Shown here in pieces: positions 7,206 to 14,433 of a stretch of DNA of 33,023 bases. This stretch comes from Muribaculaceae bacterium (GTDB taxonomy: Bacteria > Bacteroidota > Bacteroidia > Bacteroidales > Muribaculaceae). How positions within the stretch are numbered: the first letter of the stretch is position 1; each line of letters opens with the position of its first letter. Under the pieces are notes generated by a model that was not told the DNA's origin, did no database searches, and was given only the letters and a program-made list of their open reading frames with translations. The translations under genes were made by a program, and so were the position numbers. The DNA is taken from positions 1 through 33,023 of the forward strand of contig JAFUVK010000011.1 in the NCBI GenBank assembly GCA_017477555.1, written 5' to 3'.

Positions 7206-8192
7206 ATGTCAGAGAAAAGTCAACATACCAATATCCTGCTAGCCATCGCCGGTTTTACCATTGTAGTCGCTATCGTGGCCCTTATCGGCCATCTGGCCCT
7301 GAGCCGCGACCCTGATGTGATTCAGGGCGAGATGGAGGTCGAAGAATATCGCGTGTCGGGCAAGGTGCCCGGTCGCATCGTCGAGCTTCGCGTCAAGGAG
7401 GGTGACTATGTCCACGCCGGCGACACCCTAGCCATCATCGAAGCCCCCGAGGTGCGCGCCAAGATGGTACAAGCCCAAAGCGCCGCCGACGCAGCCCAGG
7501 CCTTGTCGCAAATGGCCCAGAACGGTGCCCGCAAGGAGCAGATACAGGCCGCCGCTCAACTGGTGGAGCAAGCCAAAGCCGGTCTGGAGATTGCCGAGAA
7601 GTCTTACAAGCGCATGAAATCGCTCTACGACGAGCGCGTGATCAGCGCCCAGAAGTTTGACGAAGCCGAGGCAATGTACAAGTCGGCCCAAGCCCAGGTC
7701 AAGACCGCCCAAAGCCACTACGAGATGGCCGTCAACGGCGCGCGGCAAGAAGAGCGACGCGCGGCAGCCGCCACTGCCGGCCAGGCGCGTGGTGCCGTGC
7801 AGGAGGTAGAAGGCTATGTGCGCGAAACCGTCCAGACTGCCCAGATGGCCGGTGAGGTCACCGACGTCTATCCCAAGGTGGGCGAGCTGGTGGGCACGGG
7901 CACTCCCATCATGAGCATAGCCATGCTTGACGACCAGTGGGCCACATTCAACATACGCGAAGACCAGCTCAAAGACGTGAAAGTGGGTCAGGAGATTACC
8001 GTCAGGATTCCTGCCATCGACAAGGAGGTGAAAATGAAAGTGACGTCGATGAAAGACAAAGGTTCGTTTGCCACTTGGAAGGCCACCAAAGCCAGCGGGC
8101 AGTATGACCAAAAGACCTTTGAGGTAAAGGCCCGTCCTTCGTCCAAGATTGATGACATCCGTCCCGGCATGTCGGTAATCCTTAAGAAGTAG
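7206..8192 (+). CDS. HlyD-family periplasmic adaptor (membrane fusion) protein
   Basis: The 328-residue protein has one N-terminal membrane anchor (about 9-32). A biotinyl-lipoyl-like half motif follows (VSGKVPGRIVELRVKEGDYV, about 49-68), then a long Ala/Gln/Glu-rich coiled-coil hairpin (about 80-200), the second lipoyl half (GEVTDVYPKVGELVGTGTPI) and a beta-barrel domain ending in RPGMSVILKK. This is the normal order in EmrA/HlyD-type adaptors that bridge an inner membrane transporter to TolC. The TAG stop is followed 3 bases later by the ATG of the first permease, so the genes are translationally coupled or nearly so. Confidence 0.93.
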   Translation: MSEKSQHTNILLAIAGFTIVVAIVALIGHLALSRDPDVIQGEMEVEEYRVSGKVPGRIVELRVKEGDYVHAGDTLAIIEAPEVRAKMVQAQSAADAAQALSQMAQNGARKEQIQAAAQLVEQAKAGLEIAEKSYKRMKSLYDERVISAQKFDEAEAMYKSAQAQVKTAQSHYEMAVNGARQEERRAAAATAGQARGAVQEVEGYVRETVQTAQMAGEVTDVYPKVGELVGTGTPIMSIAMLDDQWATFNIREDQLKDVKVGQEITVRIPAIDKEVKMKVTSMKDKGSFATWKATKASGQYDQKTFEVKARPSSKIDDIRPGMSVILKK

Positions 8193-8195
8193 TTG

Positions 8196-9368
8196 ATGAA
8201 GTATCTGTCTCAATTCTTCGACATCGCACTTCGCGAGCTCGACATCATCATTCGCAAGAACCACATCTATGGCTTCTGCATGGTGGTGTTTCCGGTGCTG
8301 CTGGTGTTTTTCTTCACCACGATGCTCGATGACGGAGTGCCGCAAGACCTTCCGCTCGGCGTGGTAGACCATGACAACAGCGCCACCTCTCGCGCCCTGG
8401 TGCGTAACCTCGACGCCATGCAGAACTCGCGTGTGATGTATCATTTCGCGTCGGTCACCGAGGCCCGTTGCACTATGCAAGAAGGCAAGGTGTTTGCCTA
8501 TCTATACATCCCCGATGGCACGACCGCCAAACTGCTCTCGGGCAGGCAGCCCCGAATCTCGTACTACTACACAATGACCTGCATGACAGCCGGCTCGATG
8601 GCCTCTAAGGACCTCAAGACCATAGGCGTTCTCGGCTCGGCGGCCCTGAAACAGGCCACACTGAGCGCCAAGGGTGCCTCCAAAGAGCAAATCAAGGCCG
8701 CGCTGCAGCCAGTCACCATCGACGCGCACATGATAGCTAACCCGCAAGGAAGCTATAACTACAGCCTGACCACCGTGTTCGTCCCCGGAATACTGATGCT
8801 CTTCATGGCACTGCTGTCGGCCTACACGCTGGGCATGGAGATGAAGTTCGACACCGGCAAGGAGTGGCTAGCCCGCGCCGATGGCAACATCGTTGTGGCC
8901 ATTCTGGGCAAGTATGTGGTGCATACGCTGGTGTTCTTGCTGGTGATATTCTCCTATCAGTATTATATCTTCAACGTGCTCCACTTTCCCCACCAGGGTG
9001 GCGTGTGGAGCATAGTACGTCTCACGCTCTTGCAGGTAGCCAGCTCGATCGGTTTCGGAATCTTTGCCTTCGGGCTGATGCCCTCGCTGCGCATGTCCAT
9101 GAGCATCTGTTCGCGGTGGATGGTGCTCGGTATATCGATGTGTGGGTCGGCCTTTCCTGTAGCCGGCATGGACCCGCCCTTGCAGGCCATGTCGTGGTTG
9201 TTCCCTCTGCGCCACTACTGGATGTTGTATCAGGCCACCGTGCTCAACGGTTTCCCCGTCATCGACGTGTGGTTTCACCTTGTCGCGCTCGTAGCGTTCA
9301 TGTTGTTGCCGTGGTTTGTAGTAGGCAAAATCAAAAATGCAATGCTCAACTATGTCTATATTCCGTAA
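8196..9368 (+). CDS. ABC-2 type transporter permease, first of two
   Basis: The 390-residue protein (ATG 8196; a TTG directly before it is also in frame) has one membrane helix near residues 20-40. A large extracytoplasmic domain follows (about 45-190, beginning DDGVPQDLPLGVVDHDNSAT). Five or so helices occupy the C-terminal half (about 195-385). This is the YhhJ/YbhR type of ABC-2 permease. The substrate is not deducible; families of this kind export drugs, lipids or glycans. It overlaps the next permease gene. No ATP-binding subunit is encoded in the operon. Confidence 0.9.
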   Translation: MKYLSQFFDIALRELDIIIRKNHIYGFCMVVFPVLLVFFFTTMLDDGVPQDLPLGVVDHDNSATSRALVRNLDAMQNSRVMYHFASVTEARCTMQEGKVFAYLYIPDGTTAKLLSGRQPRISYYYTMTCMTAGSMASKDLKTIGVLGSAALKQATLSAKGASKEQIKAALQPVTIDAHMIANPQGSYNYSLTTVFVPGILMLFMALLSAYTLGMEMKFDTGKEWLARADGNIVVAILGKYVVHTLVFLLVIFSYQYYIFNVLHFPHQGGVWSIVRLTLLQVASSIGFGIFAFGLMPSLRMSMSICSRWMVLGISMCGSAFPVAGMDPPLQAMSWLFPLRHYWMLYQATVLNGFPVIDVWFHLVALVAFMLLPWFVVGKIKNAMLNYVYIP

Positions 9369-10572
9369 ACTCAAAGAGCACGTGACCGATGTGCTATACA
9401 TCTGGTGGCAGGAGATGAGACTGGTGGTCAAGGACGAGGGCGTGCTGATGTTCCTTGTTGTGGTTCCACTGGGCTATCCGGTGCTCTACTCGTGGATTTA
9501 CAACAACGAGTCGCTGCACGAAACCCCGGTGGCAGTGGTCGACCATTCGCACTCGGCCCTGTCCAGGCAGTTTATCCACGACTGCGACGCCACACCCGAT
9601 GTCGACGTTAAATACTATGCCCAAGACCTCGACGAAGCCCGCTCGCTCGTCAGCCGCCAGCTCGTCAGGGGCATCTATCTCATCCCGTCGGACTTTGCCA
9701 GCCGCATCAGCCGTGGCGAGCAAGCTGTGGTGAGTGTGTATTGCGACATGTCGCTCATGCTAGCCTACAAGGCCGTGTACCAGACAGCGATGGTCGAGGC
9801 CGGCCGTCTGGGAGCAGGGCTTAGCATCAAGAAGGCCGGGAACTTCAGCGCGCATGAGGATGCCATCACCGCACAACCCTTGCTCGTTGACGACGTGGCC
9901 ATGTTCAACCCCTCGGGCGGGTATGGGTCTTGTGTGCTGCCGGCTGTGCTCATGCTCATCTTGCAACAGGCACTAGCCCTGGGCATAGGCATGTCGGCCG
10001 GTACCGCTCGCGAGCGCAACCGCAACGGTCTGCTCATCCCCGACGATGCCCCGCACTACCACGGTGCCTACCGGGTGGTCTGTGGCAAGGCACTGTGCTA
10101 CGGCATGATGGGCACAGTGGCAGCGGCCTATCTTTCGATGGCCGTGCCACGCATGTTCTCATTTCCGCAGCTTGCCGACGGCTGGACGCTGTTTGTGATG
10201 CTACTGCCTTACACACTGGCGTGCATCTTCTTCGGCATGTGTGTGTCCAGCTTGGTGCGCTACCGCGAGAACGTGATGCTGCTGATGGTGTTTGTTTCCG
10301 TCCCGCTGCTCTTCCTCACCGGTGTGTCGTGGCCGCAATCAAGCATCCCCGGCATGTGGCAGGGGGTGTCGTGGCTATTCCCCAGCACCTTCGGTGTGCG
10401 TGCCTTTATCCGTGTCAACTCGATGGGAGCGAGCGTGAGCCAGATTCTGCCTGAGATACGCATTCTCTGGATTCAGGCCGCCGTGTATCTGGGCCTGGCT
10501 TGCGTGGTGTACAGCTACAAGAAGTACATGGCCCGCAGGCACTCTCCATCGTCAGAAAATCAATCCAACTAA
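9352..10572 (+). CDS. ABC-2 type transporter permease, second of two
   Basis: From ATG 9352 the protein is 406 residues (MSIFRKLKEH...). An upstream in-frame ATG at 9337 would add five residues. The gene overlaps the first permease by 17 nt (32 nt with the earlier start). The architecture parallels its partner: an N-terminal helix (VLMFLVVVPLGYPVLYSWIY), an extracytoplasmic domain opening with VAVVDHSHSALSRQF, then about five helices from residue 190 on. The two are distant paralogues and probably form a heterodimeric inner membrane channel. Neither chain contains Walker A or signature motifs. Confidence 0.9.
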   Translation: MSIFRKLKEHVTDVLYIWWQEMRLVVKDEGVLMFLVVVPLGYPVLYSWIYNNESLHETPVAVVDHSHSALSRQFIHDCDATPDVDVKYYAQDLDEARSLVSRQLVRGIYLIPSDFASRISRGEQAVVSVYCDMSLMLAYKAVYQTAMVEAGRLGAGLSIKKAGNFSAHEDAITAQPLLVDDVAMFNPSGGYGSCVLPAVLMLILQQALALGIGMSAGTARERNRNGLLIPDDAPHYHGAYRVVCGKALCYGMMGTVAAAYLSMAVPRMFSFPQLADGWTLFVMLLPYTLACIFFGMCVSSLVRYRENVMLLMVFVSVPLLFLTGVSWPQSSIPGMWQGVSWLFPSTFGVRAFIRVNSMGASVSQILPEIRILWIQAAVYLGLACVVYSYKKYMARRHSPSSENQSN

Positions 10573-10587
10573 TAAACCTTCATAATC

Positions 10588-11640
10588 ATGTACCGAACGC
10601 AAAACAACTTGATTCTCACCCTAGCGATGTTGCTCTCGCTGGCGGCATGCAGTCACGACGAGCCCGTCAATCCCATCAAGCCCTTGGCCGAGCGTACCCT
10701 GTTGCTACTGGACGAGCATGGCAATATCTATGACCACAATGGCAACATGACGCGAGCTCTGCCCAACTGCCTGAATGTGACTCAAATCATCACCGAGGAC
10801 GACGATTATTTCGTCTCGGGCGTAAACAGCAAGATGAAAGTGGGCTACTGGAAAAACGGCAAGTGGACAACACTGCACGTCGACTTTATCGACGATGTGG
10901 ATCACTGGACCTTCGGCATAGCCAAGTGGGACTACAACATCTACTTACTTGACCCACCCAACGTGCTCAAGAACAGCGGCATTTTCCGGCTGGAGGATTG
11001 CGAGCGCTTCTCTGCGGCGAATCACGGCATCTCGGTATCGGAGGGCTACTGCTTTGTCGTGGGTACCGAATTTATCGACAAGGACGAGGGCTTCGACCAG
11101 CTGCCGGTGGTCTTCTATGAGCACAAAGGTGTTTTCAAAAAGAAGATATTGCCTGCTCCGCAGGATATTCGGCACGATGGCGAGGGAATGGGCATCTGTG
11201 CCTACAACGGCAACCACTACCTGGCCTGCGGCTATCTCGATAAGTATGCGATGATGTGGAACGATGGTGTCCCCTCGGTGCTTCCCGGCAGTTACCCCGA
11301 AGCCATCGGTGACGAGTCCCAGACGCGTGCTTTCGCCACGCACATCGCTAAGGTGGGCGAACGCATCTGTGCCGCCGGCTATGAGACTCGCCCCGACGGC
11401 AAGAATGTGGCCATCATGTGGACCGACAACGTGCCCAAACACCTCATTTATGGCCAAGACAGTGCTTTGCGCATGACCATAGTGGTCGACATTGAGGCCT
11501 ACGGCGACGACTTCTACGTGCTCACCCGCGAAGTAAAAAAAGGCGGTGATCCGCTCGACAACAGCTACTCGGTGGTGTGGCGCAACGGCGAGGCCATCGC
11601 CAAGTTAGATATGCCGCTCATCAGTATAGCGGTCTACTGA
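10588..11640 (+). CDS. Predicted lipoprotein, unknown function, last gene of the efflux operon
   Basis: The 350-residue protein has a lipoprotein signal peptide with lipobox LAAC (Cys21), followed by SHDEPVNP, so it is probably a surface or periplasmic lipoprotein. The mature part has repeating short beta motifs (for example YWKNGKWTTL, MMWNDGVPSVL, IMWTDNVPKHLIY, VVWRNGEA) spaced along the chain, suggesting a beta-propeller-like fold. I recognise no family. It starts 15 nt after the second permease and is followed by the terminator at 11667, so co-transcription with the efflux genes is likely. Its role may be linked to the exported substrate, which is inference. Confidence 0.8.
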   Translation: MYRTQNNLILTLAMLLSLAACSHDEPVNPIKPLAERTLLLLDEHGNIYDHNGNMTRALPNCLNVTQIITEDDDYFVSGVNSKMKVGYWKNGKWTTLHVDFIDDVDHWTFGIAKWDYNIYLLDPPNVLKNSGIFRLEDCERFSAANHGISVSEGYCFVVGTEFIDKDEGFDQLPVVFYEHKGVFKKKILPAPQDIRHDGEGMGICAYNGNHYLACGYLDKYAMMWNDGVPSVLPGSYPEAIGDESQTRAFATHIAKVGERICAAGYETRPDGKNVAIMWTDNVPKHLIYGQDSALRMTIVVDIEAYGDDFYVLTREVKKGGDPLDNSYSVVWRNGEAIAKLDMPLISIAVY

Positions 11641-11666
11641 CATTAGCGCCCATGTGGCAGTCAAAT

Positions 11667-11702
11667 AAGAAAGTGCCGGTCGCTGTCGACCGGCACTTTC
11701 TT
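11667..11702. terminator. Bidirectional terminator, perfect 16-bp stem
   Basis: AAGAAAGTGCCGGTCG (11667-11682) is an exact inverted copy of 11687-11702 around the loop CTGT. The stem ends in TTTCTT on both strands. It sits between the convergent lipoprotein gene (+) and FMN-binding protein gene (-) and serves both. Confidence 0.93.
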
Positions 11703-11719
11703 GATAGCGCTTTAGTGGA

Positions 11720-12169
11720 TTAGTGTTTACGCTTTTTAGACACCTTTTTGTTCGACTTTTTGCTACTTTTGTCCTTGGTGTTTTTAGCCTGCTGTAGCCC
11801 CATCTGAATGTTTTTGATGAGCGCCTCGCTGGTGTAGGTTGCGCCTGTAGCCACATCGGGCTTGAGCTTGAGTGCCTGTGTCACAGTCAGTCCCTCATAC
11901 TGGGCAAACACCTTCTTGGTGGCTCGCTGCATATAAGCCGGTCCCTCCTGGTTGGGCAGTGCCTCAATCTTTTCGATTCGGCCATTCTTGATGGTGATGT
12001 TGAGCGGCGTAGTGCCGTTGTATCCAATCACCTTTTTAGCGATTTCACCTGTATACACCACCTGTGTAGCGGTGCTGGTTGTTGTTTTCTTCTTGGCTTG
12101 CATTGGCATGGCCGCTACCATAGCAAATGCCGCCACAGCCGCCAGTGTCATGAATTTGTTTGCTTTCAT
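11720..12169 (-). CDS. Exported FMN-binding domain protein
   Basis: The 149-residue protein has a signal peptide ending near MPMQA (residue 25). The domain at about 37-127 matches the FMN-binding (FMN_bind) family: KVIGYNGTTPLNITIKNGRI, then D-V-A-T-G-A-T-Y-T-S. The Thr of GAT (T111) corresponds to the residue that receives FMN through a phosphoester bond in NqrC and RnfG relatives, a reaction carried out by ApbE; no apbE lies in the window. The last 20 residues are very Lys/Ser-rich (KSSKKSNKKVSKKRKH), unusual for the domain and perhaps for contact with anionic cell wall or membrane. It is monocistronic and shares the terminator with the opposite gene. A role in extracytoplasmic electron transfer is inference. 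Confidence 0.88.
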   Translation of the reverse strand: MKANKFMTLAAVAAFAMVAAMPMQAKKKTTTSTATQVVYTGEIAKKVIGYNGTTPLNITIKNGRIEKIEALPNQEGPAYMQRATKKVFAQYEGLTVTQALKLKPDVATGATYTSEALIKNIQMGLQQAKNTKDKSSKKSNKKVSKKRKH

Positions 12170-12198
12170 CTTATTGTCTGATTAGTTTTTCCAGGGTG

Positions 12199-12206
12199 CA
12201 AAGTTA
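12199..12206 (-). promoter_or_regulatory. -7 promoter element of the FMN-binding protein gene
   Basis: On the minus strand this reads TAACTTTG, 29 bases upstream of the start codon. A TTTG lies 23 bases further upstream (12230-12233), slightly beyond usual spacing. Confidence 0.6.
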
Positions 12207-12292
12207 CACATTTGATGGCTATGGTTCACCAAAGTTTAATGCTAAAAAGATAAAATTTTGTGAAATTTCTTTTATAATCGGGTAAATAGCCG

Positions 12293-12300
12293 TACCTTTG
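12293..12300 (+). promoter_or_regulatory. -7 promoter element of tsaC and the downstream run
   Basis: TACCTTTG is an exact -7 element, with TTTA (12270-12273) 19 bases upstream as a weak -33. Transcription would start near 12306, leaving about 34 nt before ATG 12340 and only about 13 nt before ATG 12319. This favours the later start. Confidence 0.7.
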
Positions 12301-12339
12301 TTACTTTGAAGTGCTCCTATGCATTTCGCGTTGCAACAA

Positions 12340-12909
12340 ATGAAAGATTTTGAACAAGATATAACATCGTGCGTCGAGGTACTGCGTCGAGGTGGCCTCA
12401 TTCTCTATCCGACCGACACCATTTGGGGCATCGGTTGCGACGCGACCAATGCCGCGGCCGTTCGTCGCATCTACGACCTTAAGCGCCGTGCCGACAACAA
12501 GGCACTGATAGTGCTGCTCGACAGTGAGGACCACCTGGACCACTATGTGGTAGATGTTCCGGCGATGGCCTATGACCTGATGAATGTGGCCGTCAAGCCG
12601 TTGACGCTAATTTATGAAGGCGCGTATAACCTGGCTCCCAACCTGCTAGGCGCCAACGACAGCGTAGGCATTCGCGTATCGCGCGAGGAATTCTCTCACC
12701 GCTTGTGCGAATGTTTCGGGCGCCCCATTGTATCGACCAGCGCCAATATCAGTGGTGCGGCCACTGCGCGCACCTTCGGCGACATCAGCGACGAGATCAA
12801 GAGCGGTGTGGACTATGTGGTGAGTTACCGCCAGAACGAGGTCACCCCCCACACGGCCAGCAACATCATCCTGCTGCGTGGCGACGGCACCTTTAAAATC
12901 ATCAGATAG
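12340..12909 (+). CDS. tsaC: L-threonylcarbamoyladenylate synthase (YrdC/Sua5 family, short form)
   Basis: The 189-residue protein makes threonylcarbamoyl-AMP from Thr, bicarbonate and ATP, the first step of t6A37 tRNA modification. The YrdC fold is evident: LRRGGLILYPTDTIWGIGCD near the N-terminus, then the LKRR-KAL segment, SVGIRVS and the PIVSTSANISG block. The extra C-terminal Sua5 domain is absent, so this is the TsaC-length form. An in-frame ATG at 12319 would add seven residues; the promoter position and family N-termini favour 12340. It is followed after 2 nt by the sugar-phosphate transferase, an unrelated function. Confidence 0.9.
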   Translation: MKDFEQDITSCVEVLRRGGLILYPTDTIWGIGCDATNAAAVRRIYDLKRRADNKALIVLLDSEDHLDHYVVDVPAMAYDLMNVAVKPLTLIYEGAYNLAPNLLGANDSVGIRVSREEFSHRLCECFGRPIVSTSANISGAATARTFGDISDEIKSGVDYVVSYRQNEVTPHTASNIILLRGDGTFKIIR

Positions 12910-12911
12910 CA

Positions 12912-14330
12912 GTGATCAGCGAGAAGATACAACGCACCAAGTATGTGCTTGGCGATTTCGTGTCGTCGAATGTGGCCTGGCTGTGCTTCAACAGTCTTCG
13001 CTACTCAATCGACCCCATCCACAGCGGCTTTACCTCGTTGGGTGCCTTTCTCGGCTCGCCCATAGTACTCACCGGGCAGCTGGTGTTCCCGCTGCTGATG
13101 ATGATAGTCTACTACTTGTCGGGCTACTACAACGACGTGTTCCACAAGTCGCGTGTGCAGGAAGCGTTCACCACGTTATGGAGCACCGGATCGGCCACAC
13201 TGGCCATATTCTTGCTGGTGCTCATCAACGACACCGTGCCGCAGCGGCGCGTCAACTACGAGATGATCGCGCTGCTATGGCTCACCCTGTTTGCCATGGT
13301 CTACATGGTGCGTTGCGTGTTCACCAGCCACACGTCGCACATGATCAAGTCGCGGCAATGGAGCTTCAACACGCTCATTATTGGGCGAGGAGGCGCCGGA
13401 GTAGCGTTTGGCAACAAGCTCAATGCCATGCCTCGTTCGCTTGGCTACAACATCATAGGCTATGTGAGCATCCCCGGCGAGAACGATGTCAAGGAGATGA
13501 ACTTGCCGTGCTACAGTCTGAGCGACATCAAGCGTGCCTGCCACGAGCACCACATCGAGGAGCTCATCGTGGTGCCCACACGCAAGGACCCCGACTTGGT
13601 GCTACACACCATCAACCAGCTATTTGAGCTGAATCTGCCCATCAAGGTCACGCCCGACCGGTTCAATGTGCTGCTGTCCAAGACGCGCATCAGCGACATG
13701 GTGGGCGACCCGCTGATCGACATCTCGGGCAGCAACATGAGCGAGGGCAGCAAGAACATCAAGCGTGTGATTGACATCGTATTGTCGGTGATTGTGCTAG
13801 TGGTGCTGTCGCCGCTGCTGCTGGCTGTGGCCGTGGCCATCAAGCTCGACTCGCCCGGTCCGGTGTTCTACCTGCAGGAACGCATAGGATTTCACAATGT
13901 GCCGTTCAACATCATCAAGTTCCGGTCGATGCGTCAAGATGCCGAGCAGGAAAACCGCCCGCAACTCACCACCGACGACGACCCGCGTGTGACCCGCATC
14001 GGTCGCCTGATGCGCAAGTACCGCATCGACGAGCTGCCCCAGTTCTGGAATGTGGTTCGCGGCGAAATGTCGATTGTCGGCCCCCGACCCGAGCGGCAAT
14101 ACTACATTGACCAGATTACCGCGCGAGTGCCGTCGTATGCACTGCTCCATCAAGTGCGCCCAGGCATCACGTCGATGGGCATGGTGAAGTATGGCTACGC
14201 ACAGAATGTCGATCAGATGGTTGAGCGTTTGAGCTACGACCTGCTCTATCTTGAGAACATGTCGCTGCTCAACGACTTCAAAATCATGGTCTACACTATC
14301 AAGACCATCATCACAGGCAAGGGCATGTAG
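12912..14330 (+). CDS. Polyprenyl-phosphate sugar-1-phosphate transferase (initiating glycosyltransferase)
   Basis: The 472-residue protein starts with GTG at 12912; no ATG is near. The N-terminal half has about four membrane helices (within residues 10-140). A Rossmann-like CoA-binding-type domain follows (TLIIGRGGAGVAFGNKL, about 155-172). A fifth helix at about 283-305 leads into the bacterial sugar transferase domain, with SPGPVFYLQERIG, FNIIKFRSMR, KYRIDELPQFWNVVRGEMS and IVGPRPE. This is the WcaJ/WbaP-type plan, which transfers a sugar phosphate to undecaprenyl phosphate to begin capsule, exopolysaccharide or O-glycan synthesis. The specific sugar cannot be told. No other glycosyltransferases lie nearby, but an O-acylation pair is downstream in the same direction. 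Confidence 0.92.
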   Translation: MISEKIQRTKYVLGDFVSSNVAWLCFNSLRYSIDPIHSGFTSLGAFLGSPIVLTGQLVFPLLMMIVYYLSGYYNDVFHKSRVQEAFTTLWSTGSATLAIFLLVLINDTVPQRRVNYEMIALLWLTLFAMVYMVRCVFTSHTSHMIKSRQWSFNTLIIGRGGAGVAFGNKLNAMPRSLGYNIIGYVSIPGENDVKEMNLPCYSLSDIKRACHEHHIEELIVVPTRKDPDLVLHTINQLFELNLPIKVTPDRFNVLLSKTRISDMVGDPLIDISGSNMSEGSKNIKRVIDIVLSVIVLVVLSPLLLAVAVAIKLDSPGPVFYLQERIGFHNVPFNIIKFRSMRQDAEQENRPQLTTDDDPRVTRIGRLMRKYRIDELPQFWNVVRGEMSIVGPRPERQYYIDQITARVPSYALLHQVRPGITSMGMVKYGYAQNVDQMVERLSYDLLYLENMSLLNDFKIMVYTIKTIITGKGM

Positions 14331-14385
14331 GAGTTTATAGTTTATAGTTATCAGTTAATAGTTGACTTTTCATTAGGACTTTTGT

Positions 14386-14400
14386 GTCGGTGACACCGAC
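14386..14400. promoter_or_regulatory. Short palindrome upstream of the ClC gene
   Basis: GTCGGTG-A-CACCGAC is a perfect 7-bp palindrome with a one-base centre, 33 bases before the ClC start. A one-base loop cannot form an RNA hairpin easily, so a DNA-binding site is more likely than a terminator. Just upstream (14334-14363) lies an AT-rich repeated TTATAGTT stretch. Confidence 0.35.
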
Positions 14401-14433
14401 TGCCCTAAGCTGAGAGAAAATCGTGACAACCCA

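Noticed and set aside
7428..8480. 350-codon minus-strand frame opposite the HlyD gene
   Set aside because: His/Leu-rich composition typical of antisense of Ala/Glu-rich coiled coil; no motif.
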